A stretch of 7,422 nucleotides of DNA, from assembly GCA_900552855.1 (NCBI GenBank), contig USBG01000081.1, forward strand, positions 1-7,422. Reading direction: 5' to 3'. This document shows, piece after piece, positions 1 through 5,568 of the stretch. The position numbers were made by a program, and so were the translations under genes. This stretch comes from an uncultured Phascolarctobacterium sp. (GTDB lineage: Bacteria; Bacillota; Negativicutes; Acidaminococcales; Acidaminococcaceae). How positions within the stretch are numbered: position 1 is the first letter of the stretch; every line of letters starts with the position of its first letter. The notes below the pieces were generated by a model that was not told the DNA's origin, searched no databases, and saw only the letters and a program-made list of their open reading frames with translations.

Positions 1-495
1 GACCCGGTTATGGTTTGTAAGGGTTGTGATGTTATCCTGGTTCCTGATGCTGCTGCAGTTATTAAGGAACAGCTGGTAAAACGCTGCGATGTTATTACTC
101 CTAACGTTATCGAGGCTGCTTATTTGGCGGATATGCCTGCTGTAAAGACCGTTGAGGATATTAAGGAAGCTTGCGGCCGTATCAAGGAAATGGGCGCTAA
201 GAACGTTGTTATCAAGGGTGGCGAGCGTATGGAGAGCAATGAGGCAGTGGACGTGTTCTATGATGGCAAGGACTTTGTAGAAATGAGCACTCCCAAGATT
301 TATCCCTCTTACAATCATGGCGCAGGCTGCACCTATTCCGCAGCTGTAACAGCAGGCTTAGCTAATGGCTTGACCGTAGCAGAGGCTGTGGCGCAGGCTA
401 AACGCTTCATTACTGCTGCTTTGGAGCATTCTTTTGCTCTGAACAAGTTTATTGGTTGTACTAATCATACTGCCTATAAAAAATATTCTCTCTAG
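1..495 (+). CDS. pdxK: Pyridoxal/pyridoxine kinase, dual-cysteine ThiD-like type (5' end outside window)
   Basis: This is the C-terminal 164 residues of a ribokinase-fold kinase that phosphorylates pyridoxal (and probably pyridoxine/pyridoxamine) with ATP to salvage vitamin B6 in the cytosol. The frame is open to the window edge, and the family motif DPVMVCKG begins at the first base, so the gene starts upstream; the internal ATG at base 10 is not the start. Visible motifs are DPVMVCKG, the TPN motif of the ribokinase fold, VIKGG, and the anion-hole motif HGAGCT (bases 316-333) where ribokinases normally have GAGD. The two cysteines (codons 16-18 and 328-330) are 104 residues apart. That is the spacing of Cys110 and Cys214 in the S. 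aureus enzyme, where one forms a hemithioacetal with pyridoxal and the other acts as base (recalled from literature). The tail with TNHTAYK resembles B. subtilis PdxK. ThiD (HMP-P kinase) is the main alternative, but the Cys pair favours PdxK. About 100 residues are missing upstream. Confidence 0.9.
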   Translation, partial: DPVMVCKGCDVILVPDAAAVIKEQLVKRCDVITPNVIEAAYLADMPAVKTVEDIKEACGRIKEMGAKNVVIKGGERMESNEAVDVFYDGKDFVEMSTPKIYPSYNHGAGCTYSAAVTAGLANGLTVAEAVAQAKRFITAALEHSFALNKFIGCTNHTAYKKYSL

Positions 496-517
496 TATTT
501 GAGAGTGCTGAAAAGAT

Positions 518-563
518 GACGTTGTACTTAGGTATATGCTGAGTACAGCGTCTTTTTGTATTT
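518..563 (+). terminator. Rho-independent terminator of pdxK
   Basis: An 11-bp stem (518-528 with 542-552, one G-U pair) encloses a 13-nt loop and is followed by a run of five T, then GTA and five more T. It lies 22 bp after the pdxK stop codon. A-rich bases before the stem can pair partly with the T tract, so weak termination on the opposite strand is possible, though no converging gene exists. Confidence 0.88.
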
Positions 564-689
564 TTAAGGCAGAAAATACGGTGGTTTATACAAAATCATG
601 CTGGGCAATGGATGGCAATAATGTGAAATGCTTTACTTAAATGACCTGGAAACCTAGATTTTATCGACAAGCTGACAGCTTAAGATTCG

Positions 690-747
690 GGAAATATTGT
701 GCACGCAAGAATAATATTGTATACACGGCAATAATACTGTATACAAT
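690..747 (+). promoter_or_regulatory. Three 20-bp-phased operator-like repeats upstream of the symporter
   Basis: Two 16-bp copies, 710-725 and 730-745, differ at one base and begin exactly 20 bp apart. Each contains the perfect palindrome TGTATACA. A weaker third copy lies exactly one period upstream: 693-704 matches the corresponding part of the second copy at 10 of 12 bases and centres on the palindrome GTGCAC. Copies two and three together also form a perfect inverted repeat, ATTGTATAC (716-724) and GTATACAAT (739-747). The core centres are at 701.5, 721.5 and 741.5. If transcription starts near 783, these fall at about -81.5, -61.5 and -41.5, on one face of the helix and just upstream of a poor -35 box. 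This is the geometry of an activator array. A GTATAC core is common for GntR-type regulators, but the protein cannot be named from this window. Confidence 0.6.
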
Positions 748-767
748 CAGACTTATTGAGTGTTATT

Positions 768-776
768 TGGTATAAT
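768..776 (+). promoter_or_regulatory. Extended -10 promoter of the symporter gene
   Basis: TGG followed by a perfect TATAAT (771-776) is an extended -10 element. No good -35 hexamer is present at 17 bp (CAGACT at 748-753), which suggests dependence on the extended -10 and perhaps on an activator bound to the adjacent repeats. Start of transcription is predicted near 783, giving a leader of about 37 nt with no room for a riboswitch. Confidence 0.7.
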
Positions 777-819
777 ACGTACAAATGAAATTTAATCTAT
801 TTATTTAGGGGGTCGTATT

Positions 820-2031
820 ATGAACTTATCTACAAAAATCTTAATAGGCCTAGCACTCGGTATTGTTGCCGGCTTAGAGCTAGGTTCTGAGGGTGCAGCA
901 TTCGCTAAGGAATGGATTGGACCTTTAGGCACTATTTTTATGAACATGATCAAGATGATCATTGTTCCTCTGGTTTTTTCCTCTCTGGTTATTGGCGTAT
1001 GTAGCTTAGGAGATATAAAAAAGGTTGGCCGCATTGGTATTAAAACTGTTGGCTACTATATGTTTACCACTGCTTTCGCTATTGTTATTGGTCTGGCAAT
1101 TGGTACCATCATGCAACCTGGTGTTGGTATGCAAATGCCTGGCTCCGATGTAAAGGTTGTTGCTAAAGCTGCACCGCCTATTATGAAAGTTATCATTGAT
1201 ATCTTCCCGACTAATCCTCTGGAAGCAATGGTTAAAGCAAATATGCTGCAAATCATCGTATTTGCACTGTTCACTGGTGTTGGCATTACCGCTGTAGGTG
1301 AAAAGGCTGAATATCTGCGTCGTACCATTGATGGTTTGGCAGAGGTTTCCTACAAAATCGTAGGTATCATCATGTCCGTAGCTCCTATCGGTGTTTTTGG
1401 CTTGATTACTCCTGTTGTTGCAGCAAATGGTCCTGCTGTTCTGCTGCCGCTGCTGAAGGTTGTTATTGCTGTATATATTAGCTGCCTGCTGCATGCTATT
1501 TTAGTATATGGCTCTTTAGTAAAATTTATCGGTGGTATGGGCTTTGTGAAATTTATTAAAGGCGTTGCTCCTGCATCTTTGATGGCATTCAGCTCCTGCT
1601 CCTCTGGTGGTACTCTTCCTCTGACTATGAGCTGTGCTCAAAAGATGGGCGTATCTAAGGAAATTTCCTCCTTTGTACTTCCTCTTGGCGCTACCATTAA
1701 CATGGACGGCACTGCTGCTTACCAAGGTGTTTGCGCACTGTTCATTGCTCAACTGTATGGTATTGACCTGACTGGTGCTCAATATATGACCATCATTCTG
1801 ACTGGTACCTTGGCTTCTATTGGTACTGCAGGTGTTCCTGGTGCTGGTTTTATTATGCTGACCATGATTTTGACTGCTCTGGGTCTGCCTTTGGAAGGTT
1901 CTGCTCTGATTGCTGGTATCGACCGTATCCTCGATATGCCTCGTACCTCTGTTAACATCACTGGTGATGCTTGTGTAGCTATGCTGGTTGATAAAAGCGA
2001 ACGCACTGAGGTAAAGGACCCTCTCTACTAA
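820..2031 (+). CDS. Dicarboxylate/amino acid:cation symporter (DAACS family), probably glutamate/aspartate transporter
   Basis: This 403-residue integral membrane protein of the SDF family (PF00375; GltP/GltT/DctA/SstT relatives) imports acidic amino acids or dicarboxylates with Na+ or H+. Its length is normal for a compact member with a short N terminus; the first hydrophobic segment begins by residue 5. Signature elements are the serine-rich HP1 tip (residues 258-267, SSCSSGGTLP), the NMDGT cation-site motif of TM7 (294-298), the HP2 tip SIGTAGVPGAG (333-343), and a TM8 motif with Asp372, Arg375, Thr376, Asn379 and Asp383. These TM8 residues line up with Asp394, Arg397, Thr398, Asn401 and Asp405 of GltPh. 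There the Asp binds the amino group and the Arg the side-chain carboxylate, so glutamate/aspartate is more likely than succinate or serine; this is inference. A GGGGG-containing ribosome site (807-812) lies 7 nt before ATG. It is transcribed alone, between two terminators. Confidence 0.93.
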   Translation: MNLSTKILIGLALGIVAGLELGSEGAAFAKEWIGPLGTIFMNMIKMIIVPLVFSSLVIGVCSLGDIKKVGRIGIKTVGYYMFTTAFAIVIGLAIGTIMQPGVGMQMPGSDVKVVAKAAPPIMKVIIDIFPTNPLEAMVKANMLQIIVFALFTGVGITAVGEKAEYLRRTIDGLAEVSYKIVGIIMSVAPIGVFGLITPVVAANGPAVLLPLLKVVIAVYISCLLHAILVYGSLVKFIGGMGFVKFIKGVAPASLMAFSSCSSGGTLPLTMSCAQKMGVSKEISSFVLPLGATINMDGTAAYQGVCALFIAQLYGIDLTGAQYMTIILTGTLASIGTAGVPGAGFIMLTMILTALGLPLEGSALIAGIDRILDMPRTSVNITGDACVAMLVDKSERTEVKDPLY

Positions 2032-2060
2032 GATTTATATTTAGAAAATAATAAAAGATG

Positions 2061-2097
2061 GCACCGGTTGCTGTAGCAGTCGGTGCTTTTTCTTTTT
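2061..2097 (+). terminator. Rho-independent terminator of the symporter gene
   Basis: An 11-bp stem (2061-2071 with 2076-2086, two G-U pairs) carries a TGTA tetraloop and is followed by TTTTTCTTTTT. It starts 29 bp after the symporter stop codon and isolates that gene from the next unit. Confidence 0.93.
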
Positions 2098-2245
2098 GCT
2101 TAGTGCTAATAGTTTGTCATTGAAGTATAAGAAAATCTACTTTTTTGATACAAAAATTGGAATTTATATGGTAATAGTGTTCTTTTCACAACTTTTTAAC
2201 ATTCTAATTGCAGGATATGTAAAATTTATGTAGAAGGTTTTAGTA

Positions 2246-2274
2246 TTGAGTTATGAATAATATTAAGCTATAGT
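2246..2274 (+). promoter_or_regulatory. Sigma-A-type promoter of the NUDIX-LCP unit
   Basis: A -35 TTGAGT (2246-2251) and a -10 TATAGT (2269-2274) are separated by exactly 17 bp. The predicted start near 2281 leaves a leader of about 22 nt that holds only the ribosome site. It is the best promoter match in the 270-bp A+T-rich gap after the symporter; I see no other clear element there. Confidence 0.6.
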
Positions 2275-2302
2275 TATGTGAGAGAAAAGGAAAAGGTAAT
2301 TT

Positions 2303-2953
2303 ATGACTAGAACTAATAATTTACAGGAAAGGATTGCTGCAAGGCTTCAGGAAAGACCAGCTGGGATAGATAAGCTTGACCGCTTGTGGGAGGCTGCTGT
2401 CCTACTTCCGTTAGTTGAAACTGCGGATGGTCCAGCTCTCCTTTTTGAGGAGCGTGCTCATACTCTTAGACGTCAGCCAGGAGAGATCTGTTTTCCGGGA
2501 GGCAAAGTAGAATGTGCAGATAGCAGCCATGCTATGACTGCTGTTCGTGAAACCTCTGAAGAGCTAGGACTTGATCAGAAGCAAATCAAAATTTTAGGTG
2601 AGCTTGATGCACTCGTTACTCATTCTGGACCTATAATTCATCCCTTTGTTGGTTTTATTGATGATGTAGACAAAATAAGCTTTAATCCTGACGAGGTAGA
2701 GTGCGTTTTTACTGTACCCTTAAAAGCACTTTTAGAACAGACGCCGCAGCGCTGTTCAATGAAGCTTGCTGACCACCCAGGAGCAGATTTCCCCTTTGAC
2801 CTAGTGCCTAATCGTCAGCGCTCCTGGCGAATGAATAAGGAATATTATGTTTATTTTTATAGGTACGATAAGTACGTTATTTGGGGACTTACAGCAAGGA
2901 TTCTTTATGGCTTTTTAAAGCGCAGCCGAAAAGTCTTAGAAGAAATGCTTTAA
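2303..2953 (+). CDS. NUDIX hydrolase, CoA pyrophosphatase type (NudL-like)
   Basis: This 216-residue cytosolic NUDIX hydrolase probably cleaves the pyrophosphate bond of coenzyme A or its thioesters to 3',5'-ADP and (acyl-)4'-phosphopantetheine. The CoA-specific signature that precedes the NUDIX box is present at residues 47-67: an LF-E-E-R-A start, Arg56, Gly60 and FPGG at 64-67. The NUDIX helix follows with Arg82, Glu83, Glu86, Glu87 and Gly89 in the REUxEExGU pattern, so the metal-binding glutamates are intact. Asp73 takes the place of the first acidic residue, as in E. coli NudL. The C-terminal WGLTARILYGFL is typical of this subfamily. Length is slightly above the usual 190-210 residues. 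The ATG is preceded by AAAAGG at 2291-2296, 6 nt away. The next gene starts 21 bp downstream without a terminator, so both are probably co-transcribed. Substrate is inferred from family; another nucleotide pyrophosphate is possible. Confidence 0.88.
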   Translation: MTRTNNLQERIAARLQERPAGIDKLDRLWEAAVLLPLVETADGPALLFEERAHTLRRQPGEICFPGGKVECADSSHAMTAVRETSEELGLDQKQIKILGELDALVTHSGPIIHPFVGFIDDVDKISFNPDEVECVFTVPLKALLEQTPQRCSMKLADHPGADFPFDLVPNRQRSWRMNKEYYVYFYRYDKYVIWGLTARILYGFLKRSRKVLEEML

Positions 2954-2974
2954 TGATATGGAGAGTAATATGAT

Positions 2975-4393
2975 ATGAAAAAGTTTTTTACAGCACCGTT
3001 TTTAGCGGTTATAGCTATAGTTTGCATAGCAGTCTATGCCATTGTTAATTTTATGTTTCCTGAAAAGGGACTGGATAATTTGGCCCCTAGTGATAGATTA
3101 TCTCTGAAAAAGAATATTGTAGTCCTTGGTGTTGATGAACGTGCAGAGGAGCATGATGTAGGTCGTAGTGATACTTTGTTTGTTGTTATGTTTGACACTC
3201 AGACAAAAAATGCATCTCTGCTGTCAATTCCACGTGATACTCGTGTGCGTATTCCTGAATATGGTTGGGATAAGATTAATCATGCTTATGCCTATGGTGG
3301 ACGCGAGCTTACTCAAAAAACTGTAGAGGAGCTTTTAGGCCTGCATATCAATAACTATGTTATGGTTGACTTTAAGGGCTTTAAGGGCTTGGTAGATGCT
3401 ATTGGTGGCGTTGACATTGATGTAGAAAAAGATATGTATTATCATGATACCTGGGATGGCTTTACTGTGGACATCAAAAAAGGCATGCAGCATATGGATG
3501 GTGAAACAGCCATTCAATATGTACGTTATCGTGATGAAGAAGGCGATATAGGACGTATTAAACGTCAGCAACGCTTTATTATGGCAGTTTATGAAAGAAT
3601 CAGCTCTGCTGATATGCTGCTGCATATTCCTGGACTAGCACAGCAGCTTAATTCTATGATTAAGACAGATCTGCCTATTAATGATATGCTGAATCTAGGA
3701 AAAGCATTGCATGCTATGGTAAGAGAAAAAGGCTTATCCATGGCAATGGTTCCTGGTACTCCTGAATATATTGATGATATTAGCTACTGGCAGCCTGATA
3801 TTACAGATTTGCGTGAGCTGATGGTTAAGATGCAGGGCGCAACTATGACTGAGCGTTATAGAAATGCTGCAGAGCTTATGGAAAGAGAATATAATGATGC
3901 TGTAGAGCGTGCTCGTCAGGGTGATACTAGCGATGAAAGCAAGCAGGCTGATAAGAAAGATAAGGATGACGAGGATAAGGATCAGGATAAGCTTTCTAAG
4001 AATGATGAAGCATCTGATAAAGACAAGTCAAAGGACAAAAAGGATGCTGATAAGGAGCGTCGTAGCAGCAAGAAAAGCTCTGCAGCTAAGGAAAACGCAG
4101 CAGAACTTGCCGTTAGTAGCAGAAGCAGCGGTACAGTTGTACAATTAATTAACTGCAGTGGTAGAGAAGATGCTGTTAAGGCTGCTACAGCGCAGCTGAA
4201 AGCTGCGGGCTTTACTGTTGTTAATGGTGGTAGTGGTGACGTTATAGCTGAGACCAAGGTTGTTTCTAATACCAATAATGGTGCTGTTATCAGCAGATTA
4301 TCCAATATTCCCTTTGCTCATAAAATGAGCATCATTCGTGATGGCAATAAGGATATTGACGGTGTAATTATGCTAGGTCAGGATTATAATTAA
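2975..4393 (+). CDS. LCP-family (LytR-CpsA-Psr) glycopolymer transferase with C-terminal LytR_C domain
   Basis: This 472-residue membrane-anchored, extracytoplasmic enzyme belongs to the family that transfers undecaprenyl-linked polymers such as teichoic acid or capsule to peptidoglycan. A single signal-anchor helix spans about residues 7-28. The LCP domain (PF03816) covers about 47-205 with its conserved charged residues: Arg64 and Asp66 (GRSD), Arg87, Asp88 and Arg90 (IPRDTR), the KINHAYAYGG segment at 100-109, and Arg184, Arg186 and Arg194 around YVRYRDEEGDIGR. A charged linker rich in Lys, Asp and Ser (about 315-386) leads to a LytR_C domain (PF13399, about 387-470). Older annotations call such proteins transcriptional attenuators, but the enzymatic role is better supported for the family. 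The polymer moved cannot be deduced. The ATG at 2975 follows GGAGAG (2960-2965) by 9 nt; the earlier ATG at 2953 meets a stop after six codons. Confidence 0.92.
   Translation: MKKFFTAPFLAVIAIVCIAVYAIVNFMFPEKGLDNLAPSDRLSLKKNIVVLGVDERAEEHDVGRSDTLFVVMFDTQTKNASLLSIPRDTRVRIPEYGWDKINHAYAYGGRELTQKTVEELLGLHINNYVMVDFKGFKGLVDAIGGVDIDVEKDMYYHDTWDGFTVDIKKGMQHMDGETAIQYVRYRDEEGDIGRIKRQQRFIMAVYERISSADMLLHIPGLAQQLNSMIKTDLPINDMLNLGKALHAMVREKGLSMAMVPGTPEYIDDISYWQPDITDLRELMVKMQGATMTERYRNAAELMEREYNDAVERARQGDTSDESKQADKKDKDDEDKDQDKLSKNDEASDKDKSKDKKDADKERRSSKKSSAAKENAAELAVSSRSSGTVVQLINCSGREDAVKAATAQLKAAGFTVVNGGSGDVIAETKVVSNTNNGAVISRLSNIPFAHKMSIIRDGNKDIDGVIMLGQDYN
3950..4054 (+). repeat. Low-complexity GATAAG-rich tract encoding the LCP linker
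   Basis: GATAAG occurs five times here (3950, 3959, 3973, 3985 and 4049), in frame as Asp-Lys, amid further Asp, Lys, Glu and Ser codons. The spacing is irregular (9, 14, 12 and 64 bp), so it is a degenerate low-complexity stretch and not a clean tandem repeat. The biased composition also leaves other frames open, which explains long spurious open frames on both strands over this region. Confidence 0.6.
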
Positions 4394-4421
4394 AATTGTA
4401 AGAAAATTTACAAAAAAGCAC

Positions 4422-4450
4422 TTGAAGTTTATATACAAAAATGCTATACT
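4422..4450 (+). promoter_or_regulatory. Promoter immediately upstream of a terminator (short RNA or leader)
   Basis: TTGAAG (4422-4427), a 17-bp spacer and TATACT (4445-4450) preceded by TGC give a good extended -10 promoter. It lies 28 bp after the LCP stop codon, with a predicted start at about A4457. The intrinsic terminator at 4478-4505 would stop this transcript after about 49 nt. Confidence 0.6.
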
Positions 4451-4456
4451 TTAATT

Positions 4457-4505
4457 ATCAAAACAGCCCCTCATTTGGCCCTTCTTCGTAAGGGCTTTTT
4501 TTTTT
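4457..4505 (+). ncRNA. Possible ~49-nt short transcript or attenuated leader
   Basis: This is the interval from the predicted start site to the end of the T tract. It contains no open frame. The terminator's right arm GGGC (4492-4495) can also pair with the earlier GCCC at 4466-4469, so two alternative hairpins are possible. Read-through would extend the RNA about 200 nt to the FakB gene. Existence of the RNA is an inference from promoter and terminator only; I recognise no known RNA family. Confidence 0.3.
4478..4505 (+). terminator. Rho-independent terminator after the LCP gene
   Basis: A 6-bp perfect G+C-containing stem (4478-4483 with 4490-4495) closes a CTTCGT loop and is followed by ten T residues. 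It starts 84 bp beyond the LCP stop codon and would end both the NUDIX-LCP mRNA and any transcript from the promoter at 4422-4450. Confidence 0.88.
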
Positions 4506-4648
4506 GTCCTTTTTTAGGATTGTATTGTTTAAAATAGAAAAAATAGCAGAAATTTATGTAAAAATAAGGAATTTTGTGAATAAAAAGTATCTTTTAGTAA
4601 GTTAATAAGGAAACTTTAGTAGATATTGTAGCAAAAGCAATCGGAATA

Positions 4649-4657
4649 TGGTAAAAT
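4649..4657 (+). promoter_or_regulatory. Extended -10 promoter of the fakB-fakA-fur operon
   Basis: TGG followed by TAAAAT (4652-4657) matches an extended -10 element with one mismatch in the hexamer. There is no convincing -35 at 16-18 bp. Predicted start is near 4664, leaving a leader of about 38 nt. The A+T-rich inverted repeat AATAT-N6-ATATT (4655-4670) overlaps the -10 and start site and could be an operator. The rest of the 4506-4648 stretch shows nothing I can assign. Confidence 0.45.
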
Positions 4658-4690
4658 ATAAGATAATATTGGATAAGTACGGAAAAATTT

Positions 4691-4696
4691 AGGAGG
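4691..4696 (+). promoter_or_regulatory. Strong ribosome binding site of fakB
   Basis: A perfect AGGAGG lies 5 nt before the ATG at 4702. It fixes the start of the DegV/FakB gene and predicts strong translation. Confidence 0.9.
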
Positions 4697-4701
4697 CTCT
4701 T

Positions 4702-5559
4702 ATGCACAACGATATACATGTTGTTTTAGATAGTGTTGCTTGCTCTGATGAAACAGAGCTGAGGGATAATCCTCGTTGTCACGTTATGCGCTTAATTGTT
4801 AATCATGGCAAGGAGGAGTGGGTCGATGGTGACCGTACCCTGAAAGAAATGTTTGATATGGTAGAGCGTAACGGTGAACTTCCGGGTACATCTCAACCTC
4901 CAATTGGTTGGTTTCTGGAAATGTTTACCAATCTGTCCAATCAAGGTAAAAAGGTAATAATGATTTGTGTAGATAGTGTCCTGAGTGGCACTTATCAGAC
5001 TGCCTGCCTTGCTGCTAAGCAGGTTATGAAGGAGGTCAAGGGCGCTGATATTCGTGTAGTGGACAGCCATACTGCTGCCTGCTCTATCAGTGGCTGTGCA
5101 ATAGAGATTTTACGTAAGACTGCTGAAGGTATGTCCTTGGATGAAGCAGAAAAATATGCTAATGATCTGATGGAGCGTACTGAGACTTATTTTACTGTAA
5201 ACACTCTTGATTATTTAAAAAAGGGCGGTCGTATCGGTGCTGTAGGTGCATTGGTAGGCAATATTTTGGGTATTCGTCCTATAGTACATCTTGACAATTT
5301 AGGACGCTTGGAGATTGCGGATAAAATTCGCACTCGTAAGAAAACTTTGAAGAGAATGCTTGATATGGCGTCAGAAAATGCTCCTATTGAAGCAATTTTC
5401 ATTGCTCATGGCGAAGCTGATGAGGACGCAGAAATGTTAAAGCAAGAAATGCATTCACGTTTTCCAGAAGTACCCATTATGGTTACCGGTATAGGTACAG
5501 TATTAGCAGCTCATCTTGGACCTGGCGCAATAGGCATCTTTGTGCGGCGCAAGGCTTAA
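4702..5559 (+). CDS. fakB: DegV family protein, fatty-acid-binding subunit of fatty acid kinase
   Basis: This 285-residue cytosolic protein (PF02645) binds a fatty acid and presents its carboxylate to FakA for phosphorylation; the acyl-phosphate then feeds PlsX/PlsY phospholipid synthesis. Family motifs are the N-terminal Asp10-Ser11, PGTSQPP (61-67), SVLSGTYQ (92-99), DSHTA (121-125), YLKKGGRIG (171-179) with GNILGIRPI (186-194), and HLGPGAIG (271-278). Thr63, Ser95 and His271 sit where FakB proteins hold the fatty acid carboxyl group (family knowledge, aligned by eye). One small deviation is Ala-Ala before the His, where Gly often appears. Length is normal. Translation starts at ATG after a perfect AGGAGG. 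FakA follows after 9 bp, which strongly supports the FakB role over a generic DegV label. Which acyl chains it prefers cannot be read from sequence. Confidence 0.92.
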   Translation: MHNDIHVVLDSVACSDETELRDNPRCHVMRLIVNHGKEEWVDGDRTLKEMFDMVERNGELPGTSQPPIGWFLEMFTNLSNQGKKVIMICVDSVLSGTYQTACLAAKQVMKEVKGADIRVVDSHTAACSISGCAIEILRKTAEGMSLDEAEKYANDLMERTETYFTVNTLDYLKKGGRIGAVGALVGNILGIRPIVHLDNLGRLEIADKIRTRKKTLKRMLDMASENAPIEAIFIAHGEADEDAEMLKQEMHSRFPEVPIMVTGIGTVLAAHLGPGAIGIFVRRKA

Positions 5560-5567
5560 AGGAAGGG
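5559..5567 (+). promoter_or_regulatory. Ribosome binding site that decides the fakA start
   Basis: AAGGAAGGG overlaps the last base of the fakB stop codon. AAGGA (5559-5563) is 5 nt from a GTG at 5569, an ideal spacing. The overlapping AAGG (5563-5566) is 11 nt from the ATG at 5578, which is longer than usual but acceptable. Both starts are in the same frame and differ by three residues. Confidence 0.5.
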
Positions 5568-5568
5568 T

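Noticed and set aside
10..12. ATG at the beginning of the window as a start codon for the kinase.
   Set aside because: It is the Met of the conserved DPVM motif deep within the family fold, and the frame continues upstream to the window edge.
669..681. Small hairpin AAGCT-GAC-AGCTT upstream of the symporter repeats.
   Set aside because: Five base pairs with a 3-nt loop, no T tract and no relation to the 20-bp repeat series; probably chance.
772..821. Perfect 8-bp inverted repeat ATAATACG (772-779) and CGTATTAT (814-821) spanning the symporter -10 and start codon.
   Set aside because: The left arm is mostly the -10 box and would not be transcribed, so no RNA hairpin forms; a 34-bp spacing with short A+T-rich arms is likely chance.
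2168..2233. 21-codon open frame for a hydrophobic peptide in the gap before the NUDIX gene, reminiscent of a small toxin.
   Set aside because: It has no good ribosome binding site and no promoter clearly upstream, and A+T-rich DNA often gives such short hydrophobic frames.
4599..4616. AAGTT-N8-AACTT inverted repeat and nearby CTTTTAGTA/ACTTTAGTA direct repeat, considered as a FapR- or FabT-like lipid regulator site.
   Set aside because: Neither matches the known FapR or FabT consensus well, the arms are only 5 bp, and they lie upstream of the likely promoter core in A+T-rich DNA.
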